DNA of 6,918 bases from an uncultured Clostridia bacterium (GTDB lineage: Bacteria; Bacillota; Clostridia; Oscillospirales; CAG-272). The translations under genes were made by a program, and so were the position numbers. Positions 1 to 5,546 of this stretch are shown here, one piece after another. Location of the stretch: positions 1 to 6,918 of the forward strand of contig CAJGCD010000072.1 of NCBI GenBank assembly GCA_904501715.1, given 5' to 3'. Below the pieces are notes generated by a model. That model saw nothing but the letters and a program-made list of their open reading frames with translations, searched no databases and was not told the origin of the DNA. Position 1 is the first letter of the stretch. Each line of letters begins with the position of its first letter.

Positions 1-1
1 C

Positions 2-844
2 AAGAAGCTCCCTGCGGGAATAGACACAGAGGAAGAGGACGACAGCATCAAGGTAGCCGTAATAGGCAAGCCAAACGCGGGAAAATCCTCTATAATCAAT
101 AAAATAGTAGGTCAGGAGCGCCTTATAGTTTCCAATATAGCGGGAACTACAAGAGATGCGGTAGATACTCAGGTAGAAATAGAGGGACAGAAGTTCACCT
201 TTATTGATACGGCGGGTATCCGCAGAGCCTCCAAGATAAACGACAAGATAGAAAAATACAGCGTTCTCCGCGCTCACATGGCTGTTGAGAGGGCTGACGT
301 CTGCCTTATTATGATAGACGCGGCTACGGGAATTACCGAGCAGGACGAGAAAATTGCGGGAATTGCTCACGAATCGGGCAAAGCTTCTATAATAGTCGTA
401 AACAAATGGGATTCCATAGAGAAGGACAACTCCACCGTCAACCGCTTCAACGAAAAAATACGCACGGCACTTGCATATATGCCATATGCTCCTATCGTTT
501 ACGTTTCGGCGCTGACAGGACAGCGAATAGCTACCCTCTTCGACCACATCAAGTACGTTCACAATCAGGCAAATACCCGCATATCCACGGGAATGCTCAA
601 CGACGTGCTCTCCGAGGCAACGATGAAGGTGCAGCCACCCTCCGACAAGGGCAAACGACTCAAGATATATTATATGACTCAAGTATCGGTAGCTCCCCCA
701 ACCTTCGTTATATTCTGTAACGACGCGGAGCTCTTCCACTTCTCCTACCAGAGATATCTTGAAAACTGCCTAAGACAGACCTTCGGATTTAACGGCACTC
801 CCATAAAGCTTGTAATAAGAATGAAAGGCGATGAAAAGCAATGA
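2..844 (+). CDS. der: Ribosome biogenesis GTPase Der (EngA), 5'-truncated by the window edge
   Basis: The frame is open from base 2; the first ATG at 278 is internal and not the start. Der has two consecutive GTPase domains and a KH-like C-terminal domain and acts in 50S subunit assembly in the cytoplasm. About 280 residues are present out of a usual roughly 440, so the first G domain is missing. What remains starts with the acidic inter-domain linker (EEEDD), followed by the second G domain: P-loop GKPNAGKS from nt 65, GTTRD switch I, DTAG at 206-217, NKWD at 401-412 and the SA of G5 at 506-511. The KH-like domain follows and ends in a basic tail (RMKGDEKQ). The stop overlaps the next gene's ATG (ATGA), so translation is probably coupled. 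Identification is secure; no anomaly seen. Confidence 0.97.
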   Translation, partial: KKLPAGIDTEEEDDSIKVAVIGKPNAGKSSIINKIVGQERLIVSNIAGTTRDAVDTQVEIEGQKFTFIDTAGIRRASKINDKIEKYSVLRAHMAVERADVCLIMIDAATGITEQDEKIAGIAHESGKASIIVVNKWDSIEKDNSTVNRFNEKIRTALAYMPYAPIVYVSALTGQRIATLFDHIKYVHNQANTRISTGMLNDVLSEATMKVQPPSDKGKRLKIYYMTQVSVAPPTFVIFCNDAELFHFSYQRYLENCLRQTFGFNGTPIKLVIRMKGDEKQ

Positions 845-1533
845 ACAAGGTAAAAGGCTTACTTTTTGATTTCAACGGCACTCTGTTTTTCGACAGCAAG
901 ATGCACATCAGTATCTTTCAGGACTATTTCGCCGAGAGAGGCAAGGAGCCGCCCACTGCCGAATTTGTAGTCGCAAATATATTTGGACGAAGCAACCCCA
1001 ACATATATGCAACCTATTTTGCAAAGGACGAAAATGACACGGATTGGGAATCCTTCGCCGACGATAAGGAGAACAGATACAGACAGTTCTGCCTTGAGCA
1101 TCCCGAGCTTATGAGATACACCGCGGGTGTGGAGGAGATGCTGGACTATCTTAAAGCTAACGGAATCCCCTATGCACTCGCCACGGGCGCGGGTCCTGAC
1201 AATATAGAGTTCTATATGAAGCATATGGGACTTGGAAGATGGTTTGACGAGAGCAATATGGTATATACCGACGGCTCATTTAGGAGCAAACCCGAGCCCG
1301 ATATATATATCCTCGCAGCAAAAAAGCTGGGACTTGATGCCTCGGAGTGTGCCGTATTTGAGGATGGAAGAAGCGGTGTTATCGCGGCGCAGAGAGCCGA
1401 AGCAGGCGCGATAGTATGCGTATATGAGGAAGACCTTCCCAGCCCCCTACCCGAAGGCGATAGCTGTGAGGGCGAATATAACGACTTTACCGAGTGGAAG
1501 GACATGCTCAGAAAGCTCGGTGTACTGAGGTAA
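841..1533 (+). CDS. HAD-superfamily hydrolase, beta-phosphoglucomutase/phosphatase-like (subfamily I)
   Basis: A 230-residue cytoplasmic HAD-fold protein. Visible motifs: motif I D10-F-N12-G-T14, a helical cap domain at about 15-100, motif II Thr115 in ATGAG, motif III Lys150 in SKPEPD, and motif IV E174-D175 in VFEDGRSG. The nucleophile Asp10, the Thr, the Lys and the Mg-binding acidic pair are all there. The second Asp of the usual DxD is Asn12; in phosphatases and phosphomutases that residue is the general acid/base, so activity may be slow or altered. The start ATG overlaps the der stop by 4 bases; a weak GAAAGG lies at 823-828 inside der. The stop is 3 bases before obg, so all three genes look co-transcribed. 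The substrate cannot be told from sequence; sugar phosphates or housecleaning phosphatase activity are family-level guesses. Confidence 0.88.
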   Translation: MNKVKGLLFDFNGTLFFDSKMHISIFQDYFAERGKEPPTAEFVVANIFGRSNPNIYATYFAKDENDTDWESFADDKENRYRQFCLEHPELMRYTAGVEEMLDYLKANGIPYALATGAGPDNIEFYMKHMGLGRWFDESNMVYTDGSFRSKPEPDIYILAAKKLGLDASECAVFEDGRSGVIAAQRAEAGAIVCVYEEDLPSPLPEGDSCEGEYNDFTEWKDMLRKLGVLR

Positions 1534-1536
1534 AAA

Positions 1537-2817
1537 ATGTTTGTAGATAACGTAAAAATTTATGTAAAGGCTGGGGACGGTGGAAACGGAGCAGTAGCTT
1601 TTCACCGCGAAAAATACGTTTCTCACGGCGGTCCCGACGGAGGCGACGGCGGTCACGGAGGAAATATAGTTTTCCGCGTGGATAAGGGCTGTAATACCCT
1701 CCTCGCCTTCAGATATAAGCACAAATTTATCGCCGAAAACGGAGATAACGGCAAGGGCGGCAAGATACACGGAGCTACCGCCAAGGATATGATAATCTCT
1801 GTTCCCCCCGGAACGCTTATACGCGACGAGGAAACAGGAAAGATAATCCACGATATGACCGAGAATGACGGTGCTGACTACGTCTGCTGTAAAGGCGGTA
1901 AGGGCGGATGGGGCAACCGACACTTCGCCACCGCCACAAGACAGATACCTATGTTCGCAAAAAGCGGCAAAAAGGGAGAGGAGAAAAACCTCATTCTTGA
2001 GCTTAAGATGCTTGCCGACGTAGGACTTATAGGATATCCCAGCGTAGGTAAATCCTCTATACTCGCACGTATAAGCGCGGCAAAGCCAAAGATAGCCGAC
2101 TACCACTTCACTACCCTTTCGCCAAATCTCGGTGTGGTATCCACAGGTGAGGAGTCGGGCTTCGTTGCCGCTGATATCCCCGGACTTATCGAGGGCGCGG
2201 CTGACGGCGCGGGACTGGGTCACGCATTTTTGCGACACGTTGACAGATGCCGACTTCTTTTACACGTTGTGGATATCTCCGCTATGGAATACAGAGACCC
2301 TATCGACGATATCAAAAATATTAACTATGAGTTAAAGCGATATAGCCCCGAGCTTGCTTCCCGCCCTCAGATAATCGTGGCAAACAAGGTGGATATGCTG
2401 GACACCGAGAGGGTCGATATAGAGGAGTTCGAGGAATTCGTAAAGGATAACGGATGGGAGCTCGTATATGTCTCCGCAATAACGGGTAAAGGGCTTGACG
2501 AGATGATAAACAGAGCCGCACAGATGCTTAAGGAGCTTCCTCCTATGCTCATCTACGAGGCAGAATATCAGCCCGAGGACGCATACGTTGGGGCTTCCCA
2601 CGATACAGTTATACGCAGAGAGAACGATACCTTCTATGTAGAGGGAGAATGGCTCTATAACCTCGTGGGTCAGGTCAATTTCGAGGACTACGAATCGCTC
2701 AACTTCTTCCAGAGAGTTCTCAAAAAGAGCGGAGTTTTCGAGCTTCTTGAGGCTAAAGGCTGCACCGACGGAATGACCGTATCCATATACGACTTTGAAT
2801 TCGATTACGTCAAATAA
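1537..2817 (+). CDS. obg: GTPase Obg (ObgE/CgtA)
   Basis: A 426-residue protein with the full three-domain Obg layout. The Gly-rich Obg fold spans about 1-158 (GDGGNGAVAFHREK near residue 13; GGPDGGDGGHGG at 31-42). The G domain spans about 159-335: P-loop GYPSVGKS at 166-173, switch I TT at 192-193, DIPG at 213-216, NKVD at 283-286 and SA at 313-314. The C-terminal OCT domain runs from about 350 to the end. Obg is an essential, slow GTPase that binds the 50S subunit and links ribosome assembly to the stringent response and, in Bacillus, to sporulation and general stress. GAGG at 1527-1530, inside the end of the HAD gene, sits 6 bases before the ATG, fixing the start. Length and motifs are normal. 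It is the last gene before a strong terminator. Confidence 0.98.
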   Translation: MFVDNVKIYVKAGDGGNGAVAFHREKYVSHGGPDGGDGGHGGNIVFRVDKGCNTLLAFRYKHKFIAENGDNGKGGKIHGATAKDMIISVPPGTLIRDEETGKIIHDMTENDGADYVCCKGGKGGWGNRHFATATRQIPMFAKSGKKGEEKNLILELKMLADVGLIGYPSVGKSSILARISAAKPKIADYHFTTLSPNLGVVSTGEESGFVAADIPGLIEGAADGAGLGHAFLRHVDRCRLLLHVVDISAMEYRDPIDDIKNINYELKRYSPELASRPQIIVANKVDMLDTERVDIEEFEEFVKDNGWELVYVSAITGKGLDEMINRAAQMLKELPPMLIYEAEYQPEDAYVGASHDTVIRRENDTFYVEGEWLYNLVGQVNFEDYESLNFFQRVLKKSGVFELLEAKGCTDGMTVSIYDFEFDYVK

Positions 2818-2835
2818 GCAAATAAAAACAAAGCT

Positions 2836-2870
2836 TATCCCCCGCGGCTCTGCCGCGGGGGATATTTTTT
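2836..2870 (+). terminator. Rho-independent terminator of the der-HAD-obg transcript
   Basis: A perfect 13-bp stem (2836-2848 pairing with 2852-2864), mostly G/C, closes on a TCT triloop and is followed by six T (2865-2870). It starts 18 bases after the obg stop codon. It separates the housekeeping run from the cotJ operon. Confidence 0.95.
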
Positions 2871-2898
2871 GTCCTCTTGTTGCTTTACTGCATACACT
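2871..2898 (+). promoter_or_regulatory. Possible SigE-type sporulation promoter of the cotJ operon
   Basis: CATACACT at 2891-2898 matches the SigE -10 consensus CATACAnT known from Bacillus. The best -35 candidate, GTCCTCTT at 2871-2878, shares 6 of 8 positions with GTCATATT, but the spacer is only 12 bases, shorter than usual. cotJ in B. subtilis is SigE-controlled, which favours the reading. The site lies between a strong terminator and the first cotJ gene, where a promoter is expected. The -10 match is seen; the sigma factor is inference. Confidence 0.4.
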
Positions 2899-2951
2899 GT
2901 ACATAGAGCAAGTATCTACTTGCCACAAAACAACAGAAAGGTTTGACTTGT

Positions 2952-3272
2952 ATGTACAAAGATGACAATATGATAGGCGGATGCAGCGACGCCCTCCTTC
3001 GCATGATGCTCGAAGGCAGAGGAAACAGTTGTCCCTCCTGTGAGCGCGAAGGCAGCGACAGAAGAAGCGACTGCCACTCGGGATGCGACAATAACGGCAG
3101 AAGCTGGGGTCTGGTTGACTATCCTCTCGCTTCGGTTTATGCTCCCCTTCAGGAATTTGACGACCTGTACGACGTTGACACCGCCCTCAAGAGAGGCACC
3201 GTCTTCTCAAAGCTTGACCTTCCCTTTGCGGGAAGCAGAAGAGTGTCCAAAGGAGGAAATTGCCGTGGTTAA
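2952..3272 (+). CDS. cotJA: Spore coat associated protein CotJA
   Basis: A 106-residue protein. The family core is at about 57-92 and includes YPLASVYAPLQEF and then DVDTALKRGTVF, typical of CotJA, a small spore-coat component that works with CotJB and CotJC. I chose ATG 2952 because GAAAGG at 2936-2941 lies 10 bases upstream; an in-frame TTG at 2943 would leave only 1 base. The N-terminal part (1-52) is longer than I expect for the family and Cys-rich, with C11, CPSC at 27-30, C41 and C45, plus a Cys near the C-terminus (C104). This could mean metal binding or disulfide cross-linking in the coat (inference). The coding end overlaps cotJB by 8 bases. No signal peptide or membrane segment is seen. 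Confidence 0.9.
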   Translation: MYKDDNMIGGCSDALLRMMLEGRGNSCPSCEREGSDRRSDCHSGCDNNGRSWGLVDYPLASVYAPLQEFDDLYDVDTALKRGTVFSKLDLPFAGSRRVSKGGNCRG

Positions 3273-3633
3273 CCGTATGAACAGAAACCCTAAAATGAAT
3301 ATGTATAACGGCATAAACGCAAGAGATTACAGCTGTAACGACTGTAACGATGAAAGGAACAACCATAACCATTCATGCGACAAAAACGTAAAGATGCTTA
3401 TTTCAAAGCTTCAAGCAGTTGACTTCTCCTTAGTCGACACCGTTCTTTATCTCGACGTTTATCCCCATTGCCCTAAGGCTATGGCTCGCTACAAGGAGCT
3501 TCTTTGCGAGAGAGAGAAGCTTATAGAAAAGCTGAGCGAGGCAGGCGTTCCCATAAACAATATGAACGTTAAAGCCGATAGCTGGAACTGGACCGATGCC
3601 CCCTGGCCTTGGGAATACGAAGCAAATACCTGA
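3265..3633 (+). CDS. cotJB: Spore coat protein CotJB, GTG start
   Basis: A 122-residue protein. The core at about 45-118 carries the CotJB signature: LISKLQAVDFSLVDTVLYLD, then YPHCPKAMARYKE, and a Trp/Pro-rich end (WNWTDAPWPWEYE). The start is GTG 3265: AGGAGG at 3251-3256 lies 8 bases upstream, whereas ATG 3277 would be 20 bases away. The frame runs open upstream to a GTG at 3040, but that stretch overlaps cotJA and has no reason to be coding. The gene overlaps the cotJA end by 8 bases, pointing to coupled translation. Residues 20-40 form a Cys/His/Asn-rich patch (CNDC, then HNH, then C), beyond the usual shorter family length, echoing the Cys-rich head of CotJA. Function: coat protein partner of CotJA/CotJC; the precise role is not known to me. 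Confidence 0.9.
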   Translation: MVNRMNRNPKMNMYNGINARDYSCNDCNDERNNHNHSCDKNVKMLISKLQAVDFSLVDTVLYLDVYPHCPKAMARYKELLCEREKLIEKLSEAGVPINNMNVKADSWNWTDAPWPWEYEANT

Positions 3634-3656
3634 TCAGGTGAGAAAGGAAACTGACA

Positions 3657-4271
3657 ATGTGGTTATATGAGAAGAAACTTCAATACCCCGTAAAAATAAA
3701 AAATCCCAATCCTAATCTGGCAGGGATAATAATTTCACAGCTTGGTGGCCCCGACGGAGAGATGGGCGCATCTATGCGTTACCTTCACCAAAGATACTCC
3801 TGCCCTTATGACAAGGTAACAGGAATACTAACGGATGTGGGAACTGAAGAGCTGGCACACCTCGAGATTGTAGCAGCTATCATCCACCAGCTGACCAAAA
3901 ATCTCTCTATGGACCAGATAGAGGGCACCCCCTTTGCCACCTACTTCGTGGACCATACCAACGGTGCCTATCCCGTATCTGCCGCAGGAGTCCCCTTTGA
4001 TATGAAATACGTCGGTGTCAAGGGAGATATCCTCACCGACCTTCACGAGGACCTGGCTGCTGAGCAGAAGGCTCGCACGACCTATGACAATATTCTCCGT
4101 CTTTCCGACGACCCCGACGTTAACGACGTCATCAAGTTCCTGCGTCAGCGCGAGATAGTTCACTTCCAGCGCTTTGGCGACGCTATGAGAATAGCTCAGG
4201 ATAATCTGAACTCCAAGAATTTCTACGCCTGCAACCCCGGCTTTGACAAGGATTGCAAGAAAGGCTGTTAG
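3657..4271 (+). CDS. cotJC: Spore coat protein CotJC, manganese-catalase family
   Basis: A 204-residue four-helix-bundle protein of the di-manganese catalase family. Likely metal ligands line up with the known enzyme pattern: E35 (in DGEMGASMRY), E65 and H68 (EELAHLE), E136 (AAEQKAR) and H169 (EIVHFQRF). The spacing 136 to 169 equals that of Glu148 to His181 in the Lactobacillus plantarum enzyme as I remember it. It may thus remove peroxide at the spore surface, or serve structurally. GAAAGGA at 3642-3648 lies 8 bases before the ATG; the gap from cotJB is 23 bases. The short C-terminal tail is Cys-containing (YACNPGFDKDCKKGC), possibly for cross-linking. It is the last gene of the cotJABC operon and is followed by a terminator. 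Family assignment is firm; catalytic activity is inference. Confidence 0.95.
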   Translation: MWLYEKKLQYPVKIKNPNPNLAGIIISQLGGPDGEMGASMRYLHQRYSCPYDKVTGILTDVGTEELAHLEIVAAIIHQLTKNLSMDQIEGTPFATYFVDHTNGAYPVSAAGVPFDMKYVGVKGDILTDLHEDLAAEQKARTTYDNILRLSDDPDVNDVIKFLRQREIVHFQRFGDAMRIAQDNLNSKNFYACNPGFDKDCKKGC

Positions 4272-4280
4272 CAATATTTT

Positions 4281-4305
4281 AAGCCGCCCTGACGGGCGGC
4301 TTTTT
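4281..4305 (+). terminator. Rho-independent terminator of the cotJ operon
   Basis: A 9-bp stem, AAGCCGCCC (4281-4289) with GGGCGGCTT (4294-4302), closes on a TGAC loop and is followed by a run of T (4301-4305). It starts 9 bases after the cotJC stop and marks the boundary to the AT-richer accessory region. Confidence 0.93.
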
Positions 4306-4317
4306 ACAGATAGTGAA

Positions 4318-4380
4318 AGTAGAAAAGTTGAGCGCAAAACTGAAAATTCTGTTGATTTACAGGATAAAAAAGTGTATACT
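4318..4380 (+). repeat. Toxin-linker direct repeat, copy 1
   Basis: These 63 bases match 5329-5391 at 52 of 63 positions by hand alignment, in the same frame. They encode S-R-K-V-E, then V-D-L-Q and K-V-Y. The repeat marks the start of each ART module and shows that the accessory region arose by duplication or by insertion of related cassettes. Confidence 0.8.
4352..4380 (+). promoter_or_regulatory. SigA-like promoter sequence inside linker repeat, copy 1
   Basis: TTGATT (4352-4357), a 17-base spacer and TATACT (4375-4380) resemble a SigA promoter. The same arrangement recurs in the second copy of the repeat. It lies about 160 bases ahead of the first small ORF and could transcribe it. The DNA also encodes the linker (V-D-L-Q ... 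K-V-Y), so the match could be a coding by-product. Confidence 0.3.
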
Positions 4381-4540
4381 TAAAAGAGTCCAAAGATTGA
4401 TTTTTAAAAAAGGAAAGCCTAAAAAAAACTGTAAACGTAAAATTGCTTAAAGCCCTTCTCAAAATTTCCGACCAGAAATTTAATCTAAGTAGAACACAAG
4501 GACGGACACCCTATAATATTTGTAAAGGAGATTGTTACTA

Positions 4541-4753
4541 ATGAAATACAAGTCAATAATGGAAATCTTGGATGCGGAGAATTTGAGTTTAACCGAGATG
4601 CAGGAAGCATTCGAAGAATACCTGAAGGGCAAAAACATGACAATGTACGAGTTCATGGCAACAGAGGAGGGGCAGAGTCTAATGGAACTGAACGACAAAG
4701 CGAGGTTCGAAGATCCGTTTCCATACGAAGTGACGAAACCCAAACAAAAGTAA
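4541..4753 (+). CDS. Small overlapping ORF 1 (70 aa), function unknown
   Basis: I do not recognise this protein. It is acidic and mostly helical by composition: MKYKSIMEILDAENLSLTEM at the start, then EAFEEYLKGKN, MTMYEFMATEEG and a basic end KPKQK. It has no Cys cluster, signal peptide or membrane segment. AAGGAG at 4525-4530 lies 10 bases before ATG 4541, a strong start; the in-frame TTG at 4532 is too close. It lies wholly inside the linker of the degraded toxin frame, shifted +1, and its TAA is formed by the GTA-AAA codons of that frame's V-K-H-S motif. It stays intact although the toxin frame around it is broken, and has more hydrophobic residues than the overlapping frame. A toxin-linked accessory or immunity protein is a guess only. 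Confidence 0.6.
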   Translation: MKYKSIMEILDAENLSLTEMQEAFEEYLKGKNMTMYEFMATEEGQSLMELNDKARFEDPFPYEVTKPKQK

Positions 4754-4780
4754 AACACTCCCACAAGGAAAACTACGACT
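4741..4780 (+). repeat. KHSRKE box 1
   Basis: First of three recurrent boxes. 4741-4766 matches 5916-5941 with 2 mismatches in 26; 4750-4780 matches 6582-6612 with 4 mismatches in 31. In the large frame it encodes TKVKHSHKENYD; in the +1 frame it supplies the end of the small ORF (KQK and TAA). It is a likely recombination joint between modules (inference). Confidence 0.75.
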
Positions 4781-5328
4781 CCAAGCCAACCTTAAAGAGT
4801 TCGCAAAATCTTCTGTACATATTGGTATCTATGACAAAAATAAAGAGAACCGGCGTTATGGAGAGCACGATCGATAACGACAAAACGTCAACTATCCCAC
4901 TCTCTGATACCGATTCTATATATAGTTTATCACAGATCATTTCAAAAATCAACCCTAAAGACAAAAATTTTTATTAGATAACCTCCGGTGCAAAATACAA
5001 TTATTCTAAGCCCGAAACAGAAAAAGCTTCAGCAACACATTCCAATGTTAAAATGTGGCATTACTTTGTAAACGATATATACTTTATCGAAAGTGGAGAG
5101 AACACATTAACCACTTATATAGTCACAATTAATATTAAAGAAAATAACAACGGAGAGTTCGTTTACAGCTATAACGCCGAAAAAGAGTCCCACCACCCGA
5201 CGGACTTTACATGCCGGCGTAAACACCTATACAGGTGCCAATGGAGAACTCTTCTTCGATAATAGTATATCAAAAACCGAGGAAAAGTCAACACTTTCTG
5301 AGAAAAAGTTTCTTCCAAAATTCGCGAG
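4750..5328 (+). pseudogene. Degraded phage toxin-type nuclease-like domain (BECR/LPD type), several frame breaks
   Basis: After KHSHKENYDSK in frame 1 the sense passes to frame 0 (NLKEFAKSSVHIGIYDKN, then RRYGEH), as if one A were lost near 4783; frame 0 stops at 4839. Frame 1 is open to a TAG at 4975 and continues after it: KYNYSKPE, then WHYFVNDIYF, TYIVTINIKENNNGEFVYSY and NAEKES. An extra C in the CCC at 5188-5191 then moves the sense to frame 2 (TTRRTLHAGVNTYTGANGEL), and a one-base loss near 5321 returns it to frame 1. The sequence style resembles the nuclease-like BECR/LPD domains at the C-termini of phage MuF and polymorphic toxin proteins; the exact family is uncertain. A stand-alone ORF from 5053 to 5262 is only the middle of this broken domain, and no protein with the full domain can be made. 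Confidence 0.6.
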
Positions 5329-5391
5329 AGTAGAAAAGTTGAGAATAAAACCGCAAATACTGTTGATTTACAGAGCGAAAAAGTGTATAAT
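5329..5391 (+). repeat. Toxin-linker direct repeat, copy 2
   Basis: Partner of 4318-4380 (52 of 63 identical by hand count), same frame and same position ahead of an ART module. The two copies lie 1011 bases apart. Confidence 0.8.
5363..5391 (+). promoter_or_regulatory. SigA-like promoter sequence inside linker repeat, copy 2
   Basis: TTGATT (5363-5368), 17 bases, then a perfect TATAAT (5386-5391). Spacing is identical to copy 1. It could transcribe the second small ORF and the intact downstream frame now that the toxin frame is broken. It overlaps coding sequence, so chance is possible. Confidence 0.35.
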
Positions 5392-5546
5392 GATACCGAC
5401 CCTAACGGTTTAACCGATGATGAAATAGGCTCTATTTTGACATATAAAAGCGGAGAGAGCTATACACTTAACGCAAAGCTCAGAGAAGGCATAGAACTTG
5501 ACAAATATGAGCAAGAAACTGTAAATAATCTTGATAAAGCTCTTGA

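Larger units (their letters stand above)
4312..4749 (+). pseudogene. Decayed ADP-ribosyltransferase remnant (copy 1) and following linker
   Basis: Frame 1 from 4312 encodes SESRKVERKTENSVDLQ and KKVYT, matching the linker ahead of the second ART copy at 5329, then hits a stop at 4381. The stretch 4381-4488 has many stops in this frame. From 4489 frame 1 is open again: VEHKDGHPIIFVKEIVTNE corresponds to VDNIVYDAKGTPTIYLTEV plus TNE of copy 2, i.e. the last strand of an ART domain. An Arg/Gly/Asn/Ser-rich linker follows, ending with TKVKHSHKE. The ART body is nearly all lost. The frame therefore cannot make an ART here; only the linker-overlapping small ORF stays intact. Homology is argued from the alignment of the two copies inside this window; the ART label comes from copy 2. 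Confidence 0.6.

Noticed and set aside
1447..2238. Long minus-strand ORF (263 codons) opposite the obg 5' half
   Set aside because: It lies antisense to clear HAD and obg coding sequence, has no plausible Shine-Dalgarno or family motif, and is explained by the codon bias of the plus-strand genes. The same holds for the minus ORF at 2332-2928.
2943..2951. TTG start for cotJA
   Set aside because: Only one base separates it from GAAAGG; ATG 2952 has a normal spacing.
3040..3264. Upstream GTG at 3040 as the cotJB start
   Set aside because: It would overlap nearly all of cotJA and has no ribosome site; GTG 3265 sits 8 bases after AGGAGG.
4512..4517. TATAAT just before small ORF 1 as a -10 box
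   Set aside because: A transcript from it would start within the Shine-Dalgarno, and no -35 hexamer lies 16-18 bases upstream.
5053..5262. Stand-alone 69-residue gene
   Set aside because: It is the middle of the broken nuclease-like domain: the same frame is open before its ATG back to 4978, and its last third is out-of-frame sequence after the extra C near 5190. No ribosome site precedes it.
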